From: Helicobacteraceae bacterium
GTDB taxonomy: Bacteria > Campylobacterota > Campylobacteria > Campylobacterales > SZUA-545
Direction of reading: 5' to 3'
NCBI GenBank assembly: GCA_031275395.1
Contig: JAISOU010000013.1
Coordinates: 1 to 58,332 of the forward strand
DNA length: 58,332 bases
Part shown: one piece after another, positions 24,202 to 33,389 of the stretch
How positions within the stretch are numbered: the first letter of the stretch is position 1
How the letters are laid out: the number at the start of each line of letters is the position of its first letter
Notes under the pieces: model-generated
What the model was told of the DNA's origin: nothing
What the model saw: the letters and a program-made list of their open reading frames with translations, nothing else
The model's database searches: none
Position numbers and translations under genes: made by a program

Positions 24202-24939
24202 ATGAAAATTGTTTTTCTAGTATGCGTGATCGCCGTTTTTGGTTTTGGCGGCGATTTGGACGCGGTTCTAAACGAGGCAAACGCAAACGTTGCGAACGAA
24301 GCGGCGATCCAAAGCAGGATCGACGCGCTCGACGACGAAAGCAAGGCGTTTTTCAACGAATACCGTCTGCTTGCGCGTCAGATAGAGATGCAGGAGCGTT
24401 ATAACGCGGAGCTAGAGAGGCTTGTCGCGGCGCAAAACGCCGAAACCGAAAGCCTAAAAAAGCAGATAGCGACGGTGGAAGAAACGATGCGAAGCATACT
24501 GCCGCTGATAACCAAAATGATCGACGGCTTTGAAAACTTTGTTTCTTACGATCTGCCCTTTTTACCGACCGAACGAGCCGATCGCGTCGCAAGGCTGAAA
24601 AATATGGCGAACCGCGCCGATACGTCGGTCGCCGAGAAATACCGCGTCGTTTTGGAAGCCTACGCGATCGAAAGCGAATACGCGAGGACGATCGAAACCT
24701 ACGCGGGCGAATTGGAGGACGGCAGATCGGCGGATTTCTTACGGCTTGGGCGAATCGGACTTTACTATCTAACCCGCGATCATAACGAAGCGGGGCGGTA
24801 CGATATGGATAAAAAAGCCTATCTGCCGCTGGATTCAGGCGATAAAGAGGCTCTGATCGACGCGATTAAGATCGCCAAAAAAGAGAAGGTGGCGGATCTG
24901 ATCGCCCTGCCTCTTAGCGCGCCAAGGGCTAAACAATGA
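24202..24939 (+). CDS. DUF3450 periplasmic coiled-coil protein
   Basis: A 245-residue DUF3450 protein. A short signal peptide (1-16) precedes a coiled coil (about 20-105, rich in Glu, Ala and Gln) and the family's distinctive block FVSYDLPFLPTERADRVARL, followed by VAEKYRVVLEAYAIESEYART and RIGLYYLTRD. DUF3450 proteins head operons encoding a second type of TonB energising complex, as in the Vibrio TonB2/TtpC arrangement. It is translationally coupled to the next gene by an ATGA overlap. It is probably periplasmic, helping couple the motor to the receptor. Confidence 0.87.
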   Translation: MKIVFLVCVIAVFGFGGDLDAVLNEANANVANEAAIQSRIDALDDESKAFFNEYRLLARQIEMQERYNAELERLVAAQNAETESLKKQIATVEETMRSILPLITKMIDGFENFVSYDLPFLPTERADRVARLKNMANRADTSVAEKYRVVLEAYAIESEYARTIETYAGELEDGRSADFLRLGRIGLYYLTRDHNEAGRYDMDKKAYLPLDSGDKEALIDAIKIAKKEKVADLIALPLSAPRAKQ

Positions 24940-26183
24940 AGCGGGTTATTTTTGCGCTACTTTTTGGCGCGAGCGTAGCGCTAGGCGATAATATGGACGA
25001 TCTGCTCGACAAAATAAAAAACGGCGGGCAACAGGAAAAAGCCGCCGAGCTTGCGCGGGCTAACAAGTTTTTAAGCGAGCGCAACAACGCCGCCGCGCTT
25101 CTTAAAAGCGCCAAAACGCAATACGAAAAATCGCAGGCGCGAGGACGCGAGTTGGCTAGTAAGATCGACGCTAACGAAAAACTAAACGACAATCTTAAAG
25201 ACGAGCTAAAAAATAGAAGCGGCAATCTTAACGAGCTTTTTGGCGTTTTTAAGCAGAACGCGGGCGAGTTCAAAGCGGAAACGGACGACTCTATCGCGTC
25301 GGCGCAAAAGCCCGAACGTCAAAACGAGATCGCCGCGCTTGCCGATATGCGCGAGCTACCTAGCGCGGACGATCTGGAGCGGTTTTGGGCTTTGCGTTTA
25401 GAGGAAACGATCTTAAGCGGCAGAATCGAACGCTTCGATACGACGGTGATCGGTCTAAACGGCGAAAAGGAAAACCGAACGATCGTCAGGCTAGGCGCGT
25501 TTGGCGCGATCGCTAACGGAGAGTATCTCGTCTGGAAAAACGGCTCGGTTTTGGCAAGCAAAGGTCAGCCAAGCTCTAGCGTCCAAAGGCAAGCGCGATC
25601 GTTTGAAACCGCTGTTAGCGCTCAGAGCGTCGCTATCGATCCCACTCGCGGATCGCTACTTGATCTATTCGCGTTGCAACCCGGTTTTTGGGAGCGAATG
25701 ACGCAGGGCGGCGCGATCGGCTATCTGATTTTGACGCTAGGCGCGTTTGGCTTGTGTCTTGGCGCGTGGCGTATAGCGAAACTCCAGCTGATCGACGGAT
25801 CGCTAAAACGACAGATCGTCAATATAAAAACGCCGCGAAAGGACAATCCGCTAGGGCGTATTCTGCTCGAATCCAAAAACGCCGAAACCGCGCTGGATAC
25901 GGAGCTTAACGCGCTTGAAAAGGGGCAGGCGGCGATCAAACTGCTCGCCGCCGCCGCGCCGCTTTTGGGACTGCTTGGCACCGTAGTCGGTATGATCGGC
26001 GCGTTTCAGACGATCACGCTATTTGGCGCGGGCGATCCGAAACTGATGGCGAGCAGTATATCGCTTGCGCTCGTTACCACTATGCAAGGGCTGATCGTCG
26101 CCGTGCCGCTTTTGTTTTTACACGGCTTTTTACGCTACAGAAGTCAAACGATCGGCGATCGGCTGGAAAGCGCCTGCGTATGA
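24936..26183 (+). CDS. TtpC-like ExbB/TolQ proton-channel protein with periplasmic extension
   Basis: A 415-residue member of the MotA/TolQ/ExbB family. Signal peptide 1-17, a periplasmic coiled-coil domain (about 20-120), a soluble domain to about residue 240, then three membrane helices (GGAIGYLILTLGAFGLCLGAW near 255; LLAAAAPLLGLLGTVVGMIGAFQTI; LALVTTMQGLIVAVPLLFLHGFL). The LLGLLGTVxGM and LVTTMxGLIVAVP motifs define the proton channel. The large N-terminal extension is the feature of TtpC. It overlaps the preceding and following genes by ATGA. Confidence 0.9.
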   Translation: MKRVIFALLFGASVALGDNMDDLLDKIKNGGQQEKAAELARANKFLSERNNAAALLKSAKTQYEKSQARGRELASKIDANEKLNDNLKDELKNRSGNLNELFGVFKQNAGEFKAETDDSIASAQKPERQNEIAALADMRELPSADDLERFWALRLEETILSGRIERFDTTVIGLNGEKENRTIVRLGAFGAIANGEYLVWKNGSVLASKGQPSSSVQRQARSFETAVSAQSVAIDPTRGSLLDLFALQPGFWERMTQGGAIGYLILTLGAFGLCLGAWRIAKLQLIDGSLKRQIVNIKTPRKDNPLGRILLESKNAETALDTELNALEKGQAAIKLLAAAAPLLGLLGTVVGMIGAFQTITLFGAGDPKLMASSISLALVTTMQGLIVAVPLLFLHGFLRYRSQTIGDRLESACV

Positions 26184-26551
26184 ACGCGATTATCCGTTTT
26201 CTCGAGCAGGGCGGATTAGCGATGTGGTTGCTCGCCGTTCTCTGTTTAACGCTCTGGGCGCTCGTCTTTTGGCGCATATTTTTCAAGGCGAAAATTATGC
26301 CGCTTTTGAAAACGGTCGTGGTCGTCGCGCCGCTTTTAGGGCTTTTTGGGACGGTGATGGGAATGATCGAGGTATTTGAGGCGATCGCGCATTACGGCTC
26401 TAGCGAACCTAGGATCTTTGCCTCCGGAATCGCGCGCGCCACCTTTCCGACGATGGCGGGGCTTACGATCGGACTCATTGGGCTGTTTCTCTCCACAAAG
26501 TTTATCTATTCGCTTGGCGGCGCAACCCCCGTAACAAGGAGAAAACGATGA
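26180..26551 (+). CDS. Short ExbB-like proton-channel protein
   Basis: A 123-residue ExbB protein. The first helix (about 12-32, LAMWLLAVLCLTLWALVFWRI) is followed after only about 10 residues (FFKAKIMPLLK) by the second helix with VVVVAPLLGLFGTVMGMIEVFEAIA, then FPTMAGLTIGLIGLFLSTKFI. The proton-channel motifs are intact. The second ExbB of these operons is usually about 170 residues, with a cytoplasmic loop of some 50 residues between helices 1 and 2; here that loop is nearly absent, apparently by an in-frame deletion. It is coupled to both neighbours by ATGA overlaps. Confidence 0.87.
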   Translation: MNAIIRFLEQGGLAMWLLAVLCLTLWALVFWRIFFKAKIMPLLKTVVVVAPLLGLFGTVMGMIEVFEAIAHYGSSEPRIFASGIARATFPTMAGLTIGLIGLFLSTKFIYSLGGATPVTRRKR

Positions 26552-26943
26552 GAAAACGCAGAAACGAAGAGGACGCAAGCGTAGATATGACGCCGATGCT
26601 CGACATTGTTTTTATTATGCTGATCTTTTTTATCGTTACCGCTTCTTTCGTCAAAGAATCGGGCATTAGCGTTAATAGCCCTTCCGCCGCCACCGCGCAG
26701 GCGCAGGATAAGGCGAGCATTATGATCGCTATTAACGAAGCGGGCGAAATATGGATCGACGGGCGAATGACGGATATTCGGGCTTTAAGAGCCAACGTTA
26801 CCCGTTTGAAGGCGTTAAATCCCGAAGGCGCGGTGATCATTCAAGCGGACGCGAACGCAAAAACCTACTTGCTTGTAGAGGCTATGGATCAGGCGCGTCA
26901 AGCCGGAGTTGAAAATGTATCGATTGCGGCTCGTCGTAAATAA
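26548..26943 (+). CDS. exbD: ExbD biopolymer transport protein
   Basis: A 131-residue ExbD. A short cytoplasmic start with DMTPMLDIVFIMLIFFIVTASFV (about 13-35) contains the essential membrane Asp (in MLDIVFI) that carries protons. A periplasmic domain follows, with SIMIAINEAGEIWIDG and AVIIQADANAKTYLLVEAMDQARQAGV. It works with the two ExbB-like proteins to energise TonB. The TonB gene starts inside its last 29 bases. Confidence 0.95.
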   Translation: MRKRRNEEDASVDMTPMLDIVFIMLIFFIVTASFVKESGISVNSPSAATAQAQDKASIMIAINEAGEIWIDGRMTDIRALRANVTRLKALNPEGAVIIQADANAKTYLLVEAMDQARQAGVENVSIAARRK

Positions 26944-27550
26944 TCCGTTTCTAAAAGGCGCGATCGCCATCGCGCTTGGAACGGCGGTTTCTATTGTCGT
27001 TTTTTGGTTTATGGCTTTGGCGACGCAGTTTGCGCCGCGCGAGCGAAATAAGGACGGCTTCGACAAAATAATCGAGTTTGTCCGAGTCCGCGAAGAGCGC
27101 GAGATCGTCCCGCAAACCCGTCCGATCGTCCCGCCAAAACCAACCCCACCGCCTCCTGAAATCCCGATCGAAACCGATATAGGAGCGATCGACAATCAGG
27201 ACGTACGAACGTTTACAATCGATACTTCCGCTCTGTCTATGAGCGGCGCGCCCGTCGCGGCGGGACGCGGAGTAGCCGAACGGGGATTGATTCCGATCTC
27301 GGGGTTAGCGCCAAACTACCCGCGAGCGGCGTTTATGAGAGGAATCGAAGGAAACGTCGAACTGGAGTTTGTGATCAACGAAAAGGGCGAGGTTACGGAT
27401 ATTGTCGTCGTCGCGTCGGCTAACGGCGATTACTTTGTCGAAACGGCGATCAGGGCGCTCTCTCGCTGGCGTTTCTCGCCAAAGATCGTAAATGGCAAAC
27501 CCGCCCGACAGCTGGCTAGGCAAAGTTTTAATTTTAAGTTGGACCAATGA
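26915..27550 (+). CDS. tonB: TonB energy transducer
   Basis: A 211-residue TonB. One membrane anchor (about 11-31), a proline-rich rod (RPIVPPKPTPPPPEIPIE near 70-88) and a TonB C-terminal domain (YPRAAFMRGIEGNVELEFVINEKGEVTDIVVV...AIRALSRWRFSPKIVNGKPA). The proline rod is short, so its reach across the periplasm must depend on the neighbouring DUF3450 and TtpC-like proteins. The ATG at 26915 lies inside exbD; an in-frame TTG at 26909 is also possible. It ends with an ATGA overlap into the TPR gene. Confidence 0.92.
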   Translation: MYRLRLVVNNPFLKGAIAIALGTAVSIVVFWFMALATQFAPRERNKDGFDKIIEFVRVREEREIVPQTRPIVPPKPTPPPPEIPIETDIGAIDNQDVRTFTIDTSALSMSGAPVAAGRGVAERGLIPISGLAPNYPRAAFMRGIEGNVELEFVINEKGEVTDIVVVASANGDYFVETAIRALSRWRFSPKIVNGKPARQLARQSFNFKLDQ

Positions 27551-28371
27551 GAATAATCTGCTTTTTAACGTTTTTTACGATCTGCCTGAACGCCGCTTTT
27601 CCGCTCGAAGAGGCAAAAGAGCTACTCGACGCGGGACGCTACAAAGAGGCGTACGAACCGCTTAAACAGGCTATCGCGATGACCGAAAACCCGCCGATCG
27701 GCTGGAAGCGTATCTTGGCTTCGCTTTGCTTGGAGCTTAACAACACAAAAGAGGCGATCGAGGTCTATAGAGGCGTCGTGATCGACAAAGAGGCGAACGA
27801 GGGGGATTTTTTGGGGTTGTTTTACGCCTATTCGCTTTCGGGCGACGATAAAAAAGCGCTTGCGGTTTTGGTCGCGGCGCAGGAGGCGGGCAAACTGCAT
27901 AAGGAGTCGAGCCTAACGCTTTTTTCGGGCGTATTGGCGCAGCGCGGCGGCGCGATGAGGGCGGCAAAAATTATGCGCCGCGCAATCGAAAGGGATAGGA
28001 TCGCCAAAACCGCGCAAAATTACGAAAGGCTTTTTTATTTTTATCGTCAGGCGCGCGAATACAAGGAGGCTTTGCGCGCTATCGATCTGGCGGTCGGCGG
28101 CGAACCCAACGAACGCCTATACGCGCGATACGCCTATACCGCGTTTGAAGCGGGCGAGTTTGAAAAAGCGATCGAGGCGGCAAATAAAGCGATAGAACTC
28201 AACGCTCAAAACGCCTATGGTCTGCGTATTATAATCGGCGCGTCGGCGATCGAAATAAAGGATTACAAAATGGCGCGATCGGCGTTTGCCGAAGTCCTTA
28301 AATCGCCCAAGCACGCCAAGCAAGCGCGAAACTGGCTAAACTACCTTGACGAGCTAACAAAGACCTTTTAG
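27547..28371 (+). CDS. TPR protein of the TonB2-type operon
   Basis: A 274-residue periplasmic TPR protein with an N-terminal signal peptide (about 1-18, ICFLTFFTICLNAAF) and six or so TPR-like repeats (AGRYKEAYEPLKQAI, TKEAIEVYRGVV, AREYKEALRAIDLAV, AGEFEKAIEAANKAIEL, DYKMARSAFAEVL). A TPR protein closes the DUF3450-ExbB-ExbB-ExbD-TonB operon in many gamma- and epsilonproteobacteria. It is thought to be a periplasmic accessory of the energising complex, but its exact job is not known. It is coupled to tonB by an ATGA overlap. Confidence 0.85.
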   Translation: MRIICFLTFFTICLNAAFPLEEAKELLDAGRYKEAYEPLKQAIAMTENPPIGWKRILASLCLELNNTKEAIEVYRGVVIDKEANEGDFLGLFYAYSLSGDDKKALAVLVAAQEAGKLHKESSLTLFSGVLAQRGGAMRAAKIMRRAIERDRIAKTAQNYERLFYFYRQAREYKEALRAIDLAVGGEPNERLYARYAYTAFEAGEFEKAIEAANKAIELNAQNAYGLRIIIGASAIEIKDYKMARSAFAEVLKSPKHAKQARNWLNYLDELTKTF

Positions 28372-28455
28372 GTAAGCCGCGCTTTGTATCCGCGCTGTTT
28401 TTGCGGCGCGCTTGCCGTCTTATCGCGTCTATAAACGCTCCAAATAGGGCGCGGG

Positions 28456-29919
28456 TTATACATAGCTTGGCGCGTCGTTTGCAAAAAGGATCAGATCGCC
28501 CGAGCGGGTTTCGTTTTGCAATATAGCCTCTAAACCGCGCTTGTCAAAAACCCGTTTGCGCTTGTCGCGATCGATACGCGAACATAGCAGATCGGCGTTT
28601 AACGCTCCCGTAATCAGCGCGAGATCAAAAACGTCGTTAATCTTTTCGGCAAGCGCGATATTGCTCTCTTCGTCGCTTTCCACAATACCCGGCGTTACTA
28701 TAACCTTGCGTCCTTTCCATGAAGCGCACAGATCAATCGCGCCTAGCATACCCTCTAAATTGCCGTTGTAGCTGTCGTCTAAAATAAACTTATACGCGGT
28801 TTTGATCGGTTGCAAACGATGTTCAAAATTGGCTAATTTGCCTATCTCTTTAACGATCGCCTCTTCGCTAACTCCCAGCTCTTTTGCCGCCAAAAAAGCC
28901 AGCGATATATTCAGAGAGTTAAAACCTCCTAAAACGGGCGTTTGCAAATGAACTTTTCGATCGCCCAAAATCAAATCCCATCGCGTTCCTTCAAGATCGC
29001 TTTTAAGATTTTCTATTTGGGAATCTTTGAAAATTACGATCTTTTCGTTAGGCGCGGCGTTTGCGCTTTGATGAACTAAAGCCCGTATCATTCTGGGCGA
29101 AAATAACGCCTCTTTTTTAGCCTTTTGTATATTCTCTTCGCTCTTAAAATATTCGATATGCTGTTTGCCTACTTTGCCTATAATAGAATAGCGCGGCTCG
29201 ATCATTTTCATAATCGTTAAAATATCGCCCGTTTCGCGCGCGCCCGCCTCGACGATATATATTTGCGCGTCGTCGGGCAGATTTTCATTGATATCTTTGG
29301 CGATTCCAAGATCGGTATTTACGTTGCCCGGGGTGGCATAGACCTTGTAACGCGATTTTAACAGGTTATAAAGAAAATGTTTTAGGCTAGTTTTACCATA
29401 GCTTGCCGTTAGCGCGATCACGATTAGATCTTTGCGCGAAAGCAGTTTGCGCGAAGCGAGTTTCTTAAAGCGCGATCGCAAGAAGTTTTCCAAGAGTTGC
29501 GAACAGAAAAGCGTTAAAACCAGAGCAGTTAAAATCCCGCCGCTAAAACTTTCGCCCCGCATAAAAAGCGTCGCTTCAAAAAGCGAAGCCGCAAAGATCA
29601 AAAGCGCGAAATATCGCTTTACCCGCGCCGTAACGACAAGTTTTTTATCCAGCTTGCGATACCACAAAAAAAGCGCGGGCAGATACGCAAAGTAGAAAAA
29701 AATCCAAAAATATACGCCCGTTTCATACGCGTTTAAGCCGTAAAAAAGCGCGATCGGCAAGACGAGATAGACGACGTTCCAGATCGGTTTCGTGTGGCGC
29801 AGAATCAGCCGATCAAAGCGATAGGAAAACCACTGAAGGTTGATAATCAGATACCAACCGAGCGCCAAAGCGAATAAAATTCGCGAGATCGGTTCAAAAA
29901 TAGACGCGAAGGTTTGCAA
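28456..29919 (-). CDS. murF: Membrane-anchored MurF, UDP-MurNAc-pentapeptide synthetase
   Basis: A 487-residue Mur ligase. Residues 1-145 hold about four membrane helices, an extension seen in Campylobacterota MurF. The ligase part has the P-loop TASYGKTSLK (about 171-180), ATPGNVNTDLGIA, IVEAGARETGDI and the MurF-type NVGxxH equivalent KVGKQHIEYF, then FEHRLQP and ILDDSYNGNLEGMLGAI. It adds D-Ala-D-Ala to the cell-wall precursor at the membrane. It starts with TTG; no ATG is available upstream of the first membrane helix. It is divergent from clpS. Confidence 0.85.
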   Translation of the reverse strand: MQTFASIFEPISRILFALALGWYLIINLQWFSYRFDRLILRHTKPIWNVVYLVLPIALFYGLNAYETGVYFWIFFYFAYLPALFLWYRKLDKKLVVTARVKRYFALLIFAASLFEATLFMRGESFSGGILTALVLTLFCSQLLENFLRSRFKKLASRKLLSRKDLIVIALTASYGKTSLKHFLYNLLKSRYKVYATPGNVNTDLGIAKDINENLPDDAQIYIVEAGARETGDILTIMKMIEPRYSIIGKVGKQHIEYFKSEENIQKAKKEALFSPRMIRALVHQSANAAPNEKIVIFKDSQIENLKSDLEGTRWDLILGDRKVHLQTPVLGGFNSLNISLAFLAAKELGVSEEAIVKEIGKLANFEHRLQPIKTAYKFILDDSYNGNLEGMLGAIDLCASWKGRKVIVTPGIVESDEESNIALAEKINDVFDLALITGALNADLLCSRIDRDKRKRVFDKRGLEAILQNETRSGDLILFANDAPSYV

Positions 29920-29936
29920 AATTATTAGCCTTTTAG

Positions 29937-29942
29937 TAAAAT
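29937..29942 (+). promoter_or_regulatory. -10 box for the clpS-clpA-aat operon
   Basis: TAAAAT lies 32 bases before the clpS TTG start in the 54-base spacer between the divergent murF and clpS genes. TATATC at about 29951 is an alternative. A GGAGG ribosome site follows at 29962-29966. Confidence 0.35.
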
Positions 29943-29973
29943 CGTTGTTTTATATCAAAGCGGAGGTTAAGCG

Positions 29974-30285
29974 TTGGCGGCAACTACAAAAACTAAGCGC
30001 GAAATAGCGCCCGAACGCGAACGAGAAGTGCAACCCCCAAGAAAGTATCAAGTCTTGCTTCACAACGATCACTATACCACTTGGGAGTTTGTAATCGAGA
30101 TTTTAGAGCGAATTTTTCACAAAAGCCAAGAAGAAGCGGAGAAGATCACCTACTTTGTCCATCATCGCGGCGTGGGCATTTGCGGCGAATACAGCCTTGA
30201 AGTCGCGCAGATGAAGGTTTTGCAGGTTCATTCTACGGCGAAGGCAAACGGCTATCCGCTAAAATGCTCTTTTAAAGAGGTTTGA
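29974..30285 (+). CDS. clpS: ATP-dependent Clp protease adaptor ClpS
   Basis: A 103-residue ClpS. It binds N-terminal destabilising residues of N-degron substrates and delivers them to ClpA. The family core is visible: PPRKYQVLLHNDHYTTWEFVIEIL, then EAEKITYFVHHRGVGICGEYSLEVAQMKV. The HND of the binding pocket and the TTWEFV that follows are conserved. It starts with TTG, supported by AGCGGAGG 8 bases upstream. Its TGA overlaps the ATG of clpA by one base. Confidence 0.96.
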   Translation: MAATTKTKREIAPEREREVQPPRKYQVLLHNDHYTTWEFVIEILERIFHKSQEEAEKITYFVHHRGVGICGEYSLEVAQMKVLQVHSTAKANGYPLKCSFKEV

Positions 30286-32519
30286 TGATAAGTAAATCGC
30301 TAAATAAGGTTATTATCGCCGCCGTGCGCGAGGCAAAACGCCGTCGCCACGAGTTTATCACCGTCGATCATCTCGCCTACGCGGCGCTGTTTGATTCCGC
30401 CGCGCAGAGGATTTTGGAGCGGTGCGGGGCAGATCTAAGCGCGTTAAAGGTCAATATCGACGCTTATCTCACTCGCGAGCTTGAAAGAGCGTCGGAAGGG
30501 GTAGAGCCTACGCAGACGATCGCCGTGCAAAAGGTTATGCAGACGATGTTAATGCATATCGAGGGCGCGGGCAGAGATGAAGCTGATCAGGGCGATCTGC
30601 TCGCCAGCATTTTTGAAGAGGGCAACAGCTACAGCGTCTATTTAATGCGTTTGCAGGGGATCGAGAGGATCAATATCCTAGACGAAATCAGCCAGATCGA
30701 GATAACCGTAGAGAACAAAACGCAGCCGCAGAACGATCCGAATAAACCGAAAACCTATTTGGAGCAATTCTGCTTGGAGCTTGTCGCGCTTGCCAAAAAC
30801 GGCGCGATCGATCCGATCGTAGGGCGAAGCGACGAGATGACGCGATCGCTTCAAACGCTCTGCCGCCGCAAGAAAAACAATCCGATCTTAGTCGGCGATC
30901 CGGGCGTGGGCAAAACCGCGATCGCCGAAGGACTAGCGCGTCTTATCGCGGAAAAGAAAACGCCAAAAATGTTAGAAGGAGCGCGGATTTACGCCCTTGA
31001 TATGGGCGCTTTGGTCGCGGGGACGAAGTATCGCGGCGACTTTGAAAAACGGCTAAAAGGGGTGATCGACGAGCTATCGACAAGCGACAAGGCGATCTTG
31101 TTTATCGACGAGATACATACGCTTATCGGCGCGGGTTCGGCCGGAGGCGGCGCGTTGGACGCGAGCAATATCCTAAAGCCCGCGCTGGCAAACGGAAATC
31201 TTCGCTGCATTGGCGCGACGACGCATAACGAGTTTCGGCAGTTTTTTGAAAAAGATCGCGCTTTGAGCCGTCGTTTTCAGAAGATTATCGTTAGCGAGCC
31301 TACCATAGAGGAGAGCGTGCAAATCCTGCGCGGGCTGAAAGCCAAATACGAGGAGCACCACAAGGCGCGTTATCCCGACGCGACGCTAAAAGCGGCGGTC
31401 GAGCTATCGGCAAAATACGTTAGCGATCGCTTCCTGCCCGATAAAGCCATCGACGCGATCGACGAAGCGGGCGCGGCGTTTCACCTTTTGAGCGATTCCA
31501 AAAAGCGATCGCTGGTAAGCGTCGCGGATATAGAGCGCGTCGTTTCCAAGATGATCGGCGCGCCGATCAAATCGAGCGCGGAGAACGAGAAGGATCGTCT
31601 GCGATCGCTAGAACTCGATCTGAAACATCAGGTTTTTGGGCAAGACAAGGCGATCGAAGCGCTTGTAAAAGCTATCAAGCGGTCGTTTGCGGGGCTTGGC
31701 TCGCCTAAACGCCCGATTGGGGTTTTTCTATTCGCGGGCCCTACGGGCGTAGGCAAAACGGAGGCGGCGCGTTGCCTCGCCTCCTCTTTGGACGTTCATT
31801 TTGCGCGTTTCGATATGAGCGAATATATGGAAAAACATAGCGTCAGCCGTCTGATCGGCGCCCCCCCGGGCTATGTGGGATTTGAACAGGCGGGTTTGCT
31901 AACCGAATGCGTCCGCAAAAATCCGCGATCAGTGATATTGTTGGACGAGATTGAAAAGGCGCACCCCGATCTGCTCAATATCCTTTTGCAGGTTATGGAC
32001 GCGGCGAAACTAACCGACAACAACGGCGCGGAGGCGGACTTTCGCCATACGATCTTAATTATGACGAGCAATTTAGGCGCAAGCGAGTCGGGAGTGGCGG
32101 GATTTGGTTCTAGCGCGTCTGGACGGACGGAAGAGGCGATCAAGGCCTTTTTTGCGCCGGAGTTTAGAAACCGCCTCGATACGATCGCCTATTTCGCGCC
32201 GCTAAGCCAAGAAACGATGGAGTTTGTCGTCGATAAGTTTATCGGCGAGCTTATCGCGCAGTTAGCCGAGCGCAAGGTAACGATCGAGCTGACGAACGCG
32301 GCAAAACGTTACCTTGCCCAAAAGGGTTACGATAAGAGTATGGGCGCAAGACCGCTTGGCATTGTGATCCAAAGCGAGATCAAAGACAAAATCGCCGACG
32401 AGCTTCTATTCGGCGCTTTGGCAAAAGGCGGCAAGGTAGCGATCGATTACGCGAAAAACGAGCTTGCCTTCTCTTACAAAGCGAGGGATAACGAGCGAAA
32501 AGACGCGCTAACCGATTGA
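30285..32519 (+). CDS. clpA: ATP-dependent Clp protease ATP-binding subunit ClpA
   Basis: A 744-residue ClpA unfoldase. It has an N-domain (1-140) that binds ClpS, AAA+ module 1 (Walker [15 protein letters not shown] about 204-217; Walker [12 protein letters not shown]) and AAA+ module 2 (Walker [13 protein letters not shown]; Walker [15 protein letters not shown]; arginine finger region [10 protein letters not shown]). VAGFGSS (about 600-606) matches the ClpP-binding loop. It works with ClpP, not encoded here. The ATG at 30285 overlaps the clpS stop; a TTG codon lies immediately before it. Its own stop overlaps the start of aat. Confidence 0.97.
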   Translation: MISKSLNKVIIAAVREAKRRRHEFITVDHLAYAALFDSAAQRILERCGADLSALKVNIDAYLTRELERASEGVEPTQTIAVQKVMQTMLMHIEGAGRDEADQGDLLASIFEEGNSYSVYLMRLQGIERINILDEISQIEITVENKTQPQNDPNKPKTYLEQFCLELVALAKNGAIDPIVGRSDEMTRSLQTLCRRKKNNPILVGDPGVGKTAIAEGLARLIAEKKTPKMLEGARIYALDMGALVAGTKYRGDFEKRLKGVIDELSTSDKAILFIDEIHTLIGAGSAGGGALDASNILKPALANGNLRCIGATTHNEFRQFFEKDRALSRRFQKIIVSEPTIEESVQILRGLKAKYEEHHKARYPDATLKAAVELSAKYVSDRFLPDKAIDAIDEAGAAFHLLSDSKKRSLVSVADIERVVSKMIGAPIKSSAENEKDRLRSLELDLKHQVFGQDKAIEALVKAIKRSFAGLGSPKRPIGVFLFAGPTGVGKTEAARCLASSLDVHFARFDMSEYMEKHSVSRLIGAPPGYVGFEQAGLLTECVRKNPRSVILLDEIEKAHPDLLNILLQVMDAAKLTDNNGAEADFRHTILIMTSNLGASESGVAGFGSSASGRTEEAIKAFFAPEFRNRLDTIAYFAPLSQETMEFVVDKFIGELIAQLAERKVTIELTNAAKRYLAQKGYDKSMGARPLGIVIQSEIKDKIADELLFGALAKGGKVAIDYAKNELAFSYKARDNERKDALTD

Positions 32520-33190
32520 AGCTGATTCATATCCGTCCAAAAATCTATCTTTTGGACGAAAGCGGCGATTTTCCCGACCCAAACGAACAGGATTTTGGCG
32601 ATCTAGTCGCCGTAGGAGGCGAACTTTCGCCCGATCGAATCTTAAAGGCTTTTCGATTGGGCGCGTTCGCTTGGTATATCGAACGCGGAGCGCCGCATTG
32701 GTATTCGCCGCGTATTCGTATGATTTTGGAGCCGTCGCGGTTTCATATATCTAAGAGTTTGGCGCGGACGATTAAAAGCGGGCGCTACGAAATTAGACGC
32801 GACTACGCTTTTAAGAACGTTATGCTTTCCTGCGCGAAAATAGAGCGAAAACGCGAAATGGGAACTTGGATCAAACAGGCTTTTATAGACGCCTATTGCG
32901 AACTGCATAAATTGGGTTTCGCGCGCTCCGTCGAAAGCTATAAAGACGGAGAACTTGTCGGCGGGCTTTACGGCATACAGATCGGGCGCGTTTTCAGCGG
33001 AGAATCTATGTTTGCTTTCGCGCCGGATTCTTCCAAAACGGCGCTTGCGCATTTATGCTCCGTTCAGCCCTTCGGCGCGGTAGATATGATCGACTGCCAA
33101 ACGCCGAGCGATCATTTAGCCTCGCTTGGCGGCGTAAATATTTCTCGCAAAGAGTATTTAGCGCGGCTAAAAGAGGCTTTATTATGTTAG
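32516..33190 (+). CDS. aat: Leucyl/phenylalanyl-tRNA-protein transferase
   Basis: A 224-residue Aat, which adds Leu or Phe to proteins starting with Lys or Arg and so makes N-degrons for ClpS/ClpA. Blocks: LVAVGGELSPDRILKAFRLGAFAWY, PHWYSPRIRMILEP, GTWIKQAFIDAYCELHKLGFARSVESY, LVGGLYGIQIGRVFSGESMF and MIDCQTPSDHLASLGG. It starts with TTG, overlapping the clpA stop by four bases, so the three N-degron genes form one coupled operon. Confidence 0.96.
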   Translation: MKLIHIRPKIYLLDESGDFPDPNEQDFGDLVAVGGELSPDRILKAFRLGAFAWYIERGAPHWYSPRIRMILEPSRFHISKSLARTIKSGRYEIRRDYAFKNVMLSCAKIERKREMGTWIKQAFIDAYCELHKLGFARSVESYKDGELVGGLYGIQIGRVFSGESMFAFAPDSSKTALAHLCSVQPFGAVDMIDCQTPSDHLASLGGVNISRKEYLARLKEALLC

Positions 33191-33348
33191 ATAAGGTTTA
33201 TCGCGCGGGATTGTCGAAGGCGTAGCGGATATAGGGGCGAAAAATACTAAATTCAAGGCGGCTTTCCAAAAAAACGCGAAATTAGCTTCGATCGAGAGAA
33301 CAAAAGCGCGAGGTTTCGCGGTTTGCGAGCGGCAAAGCCTCGTTAGCG

Positions 33349-33380
33349 TAAAATCTCAATCCTATTCAAAAAACAGGATT
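33349..33380 (+). promoter_or_regulatory. -10 box and inverted repeat upstream of nrdA
   Basis: TAAAAT (33349-33354) is followed by a 6-bp inverted repeat, AATCCT (33358-33363) and AGGATT (33375-33380), ending 9 bases before the nrdA ATG. It may be an operator or a small leader hairpin that covers the ribosome site. No NrdR box of the usual form is recognised. Confidence 0.35.
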
Positions 33381-33389
33381 TTACAAAAG

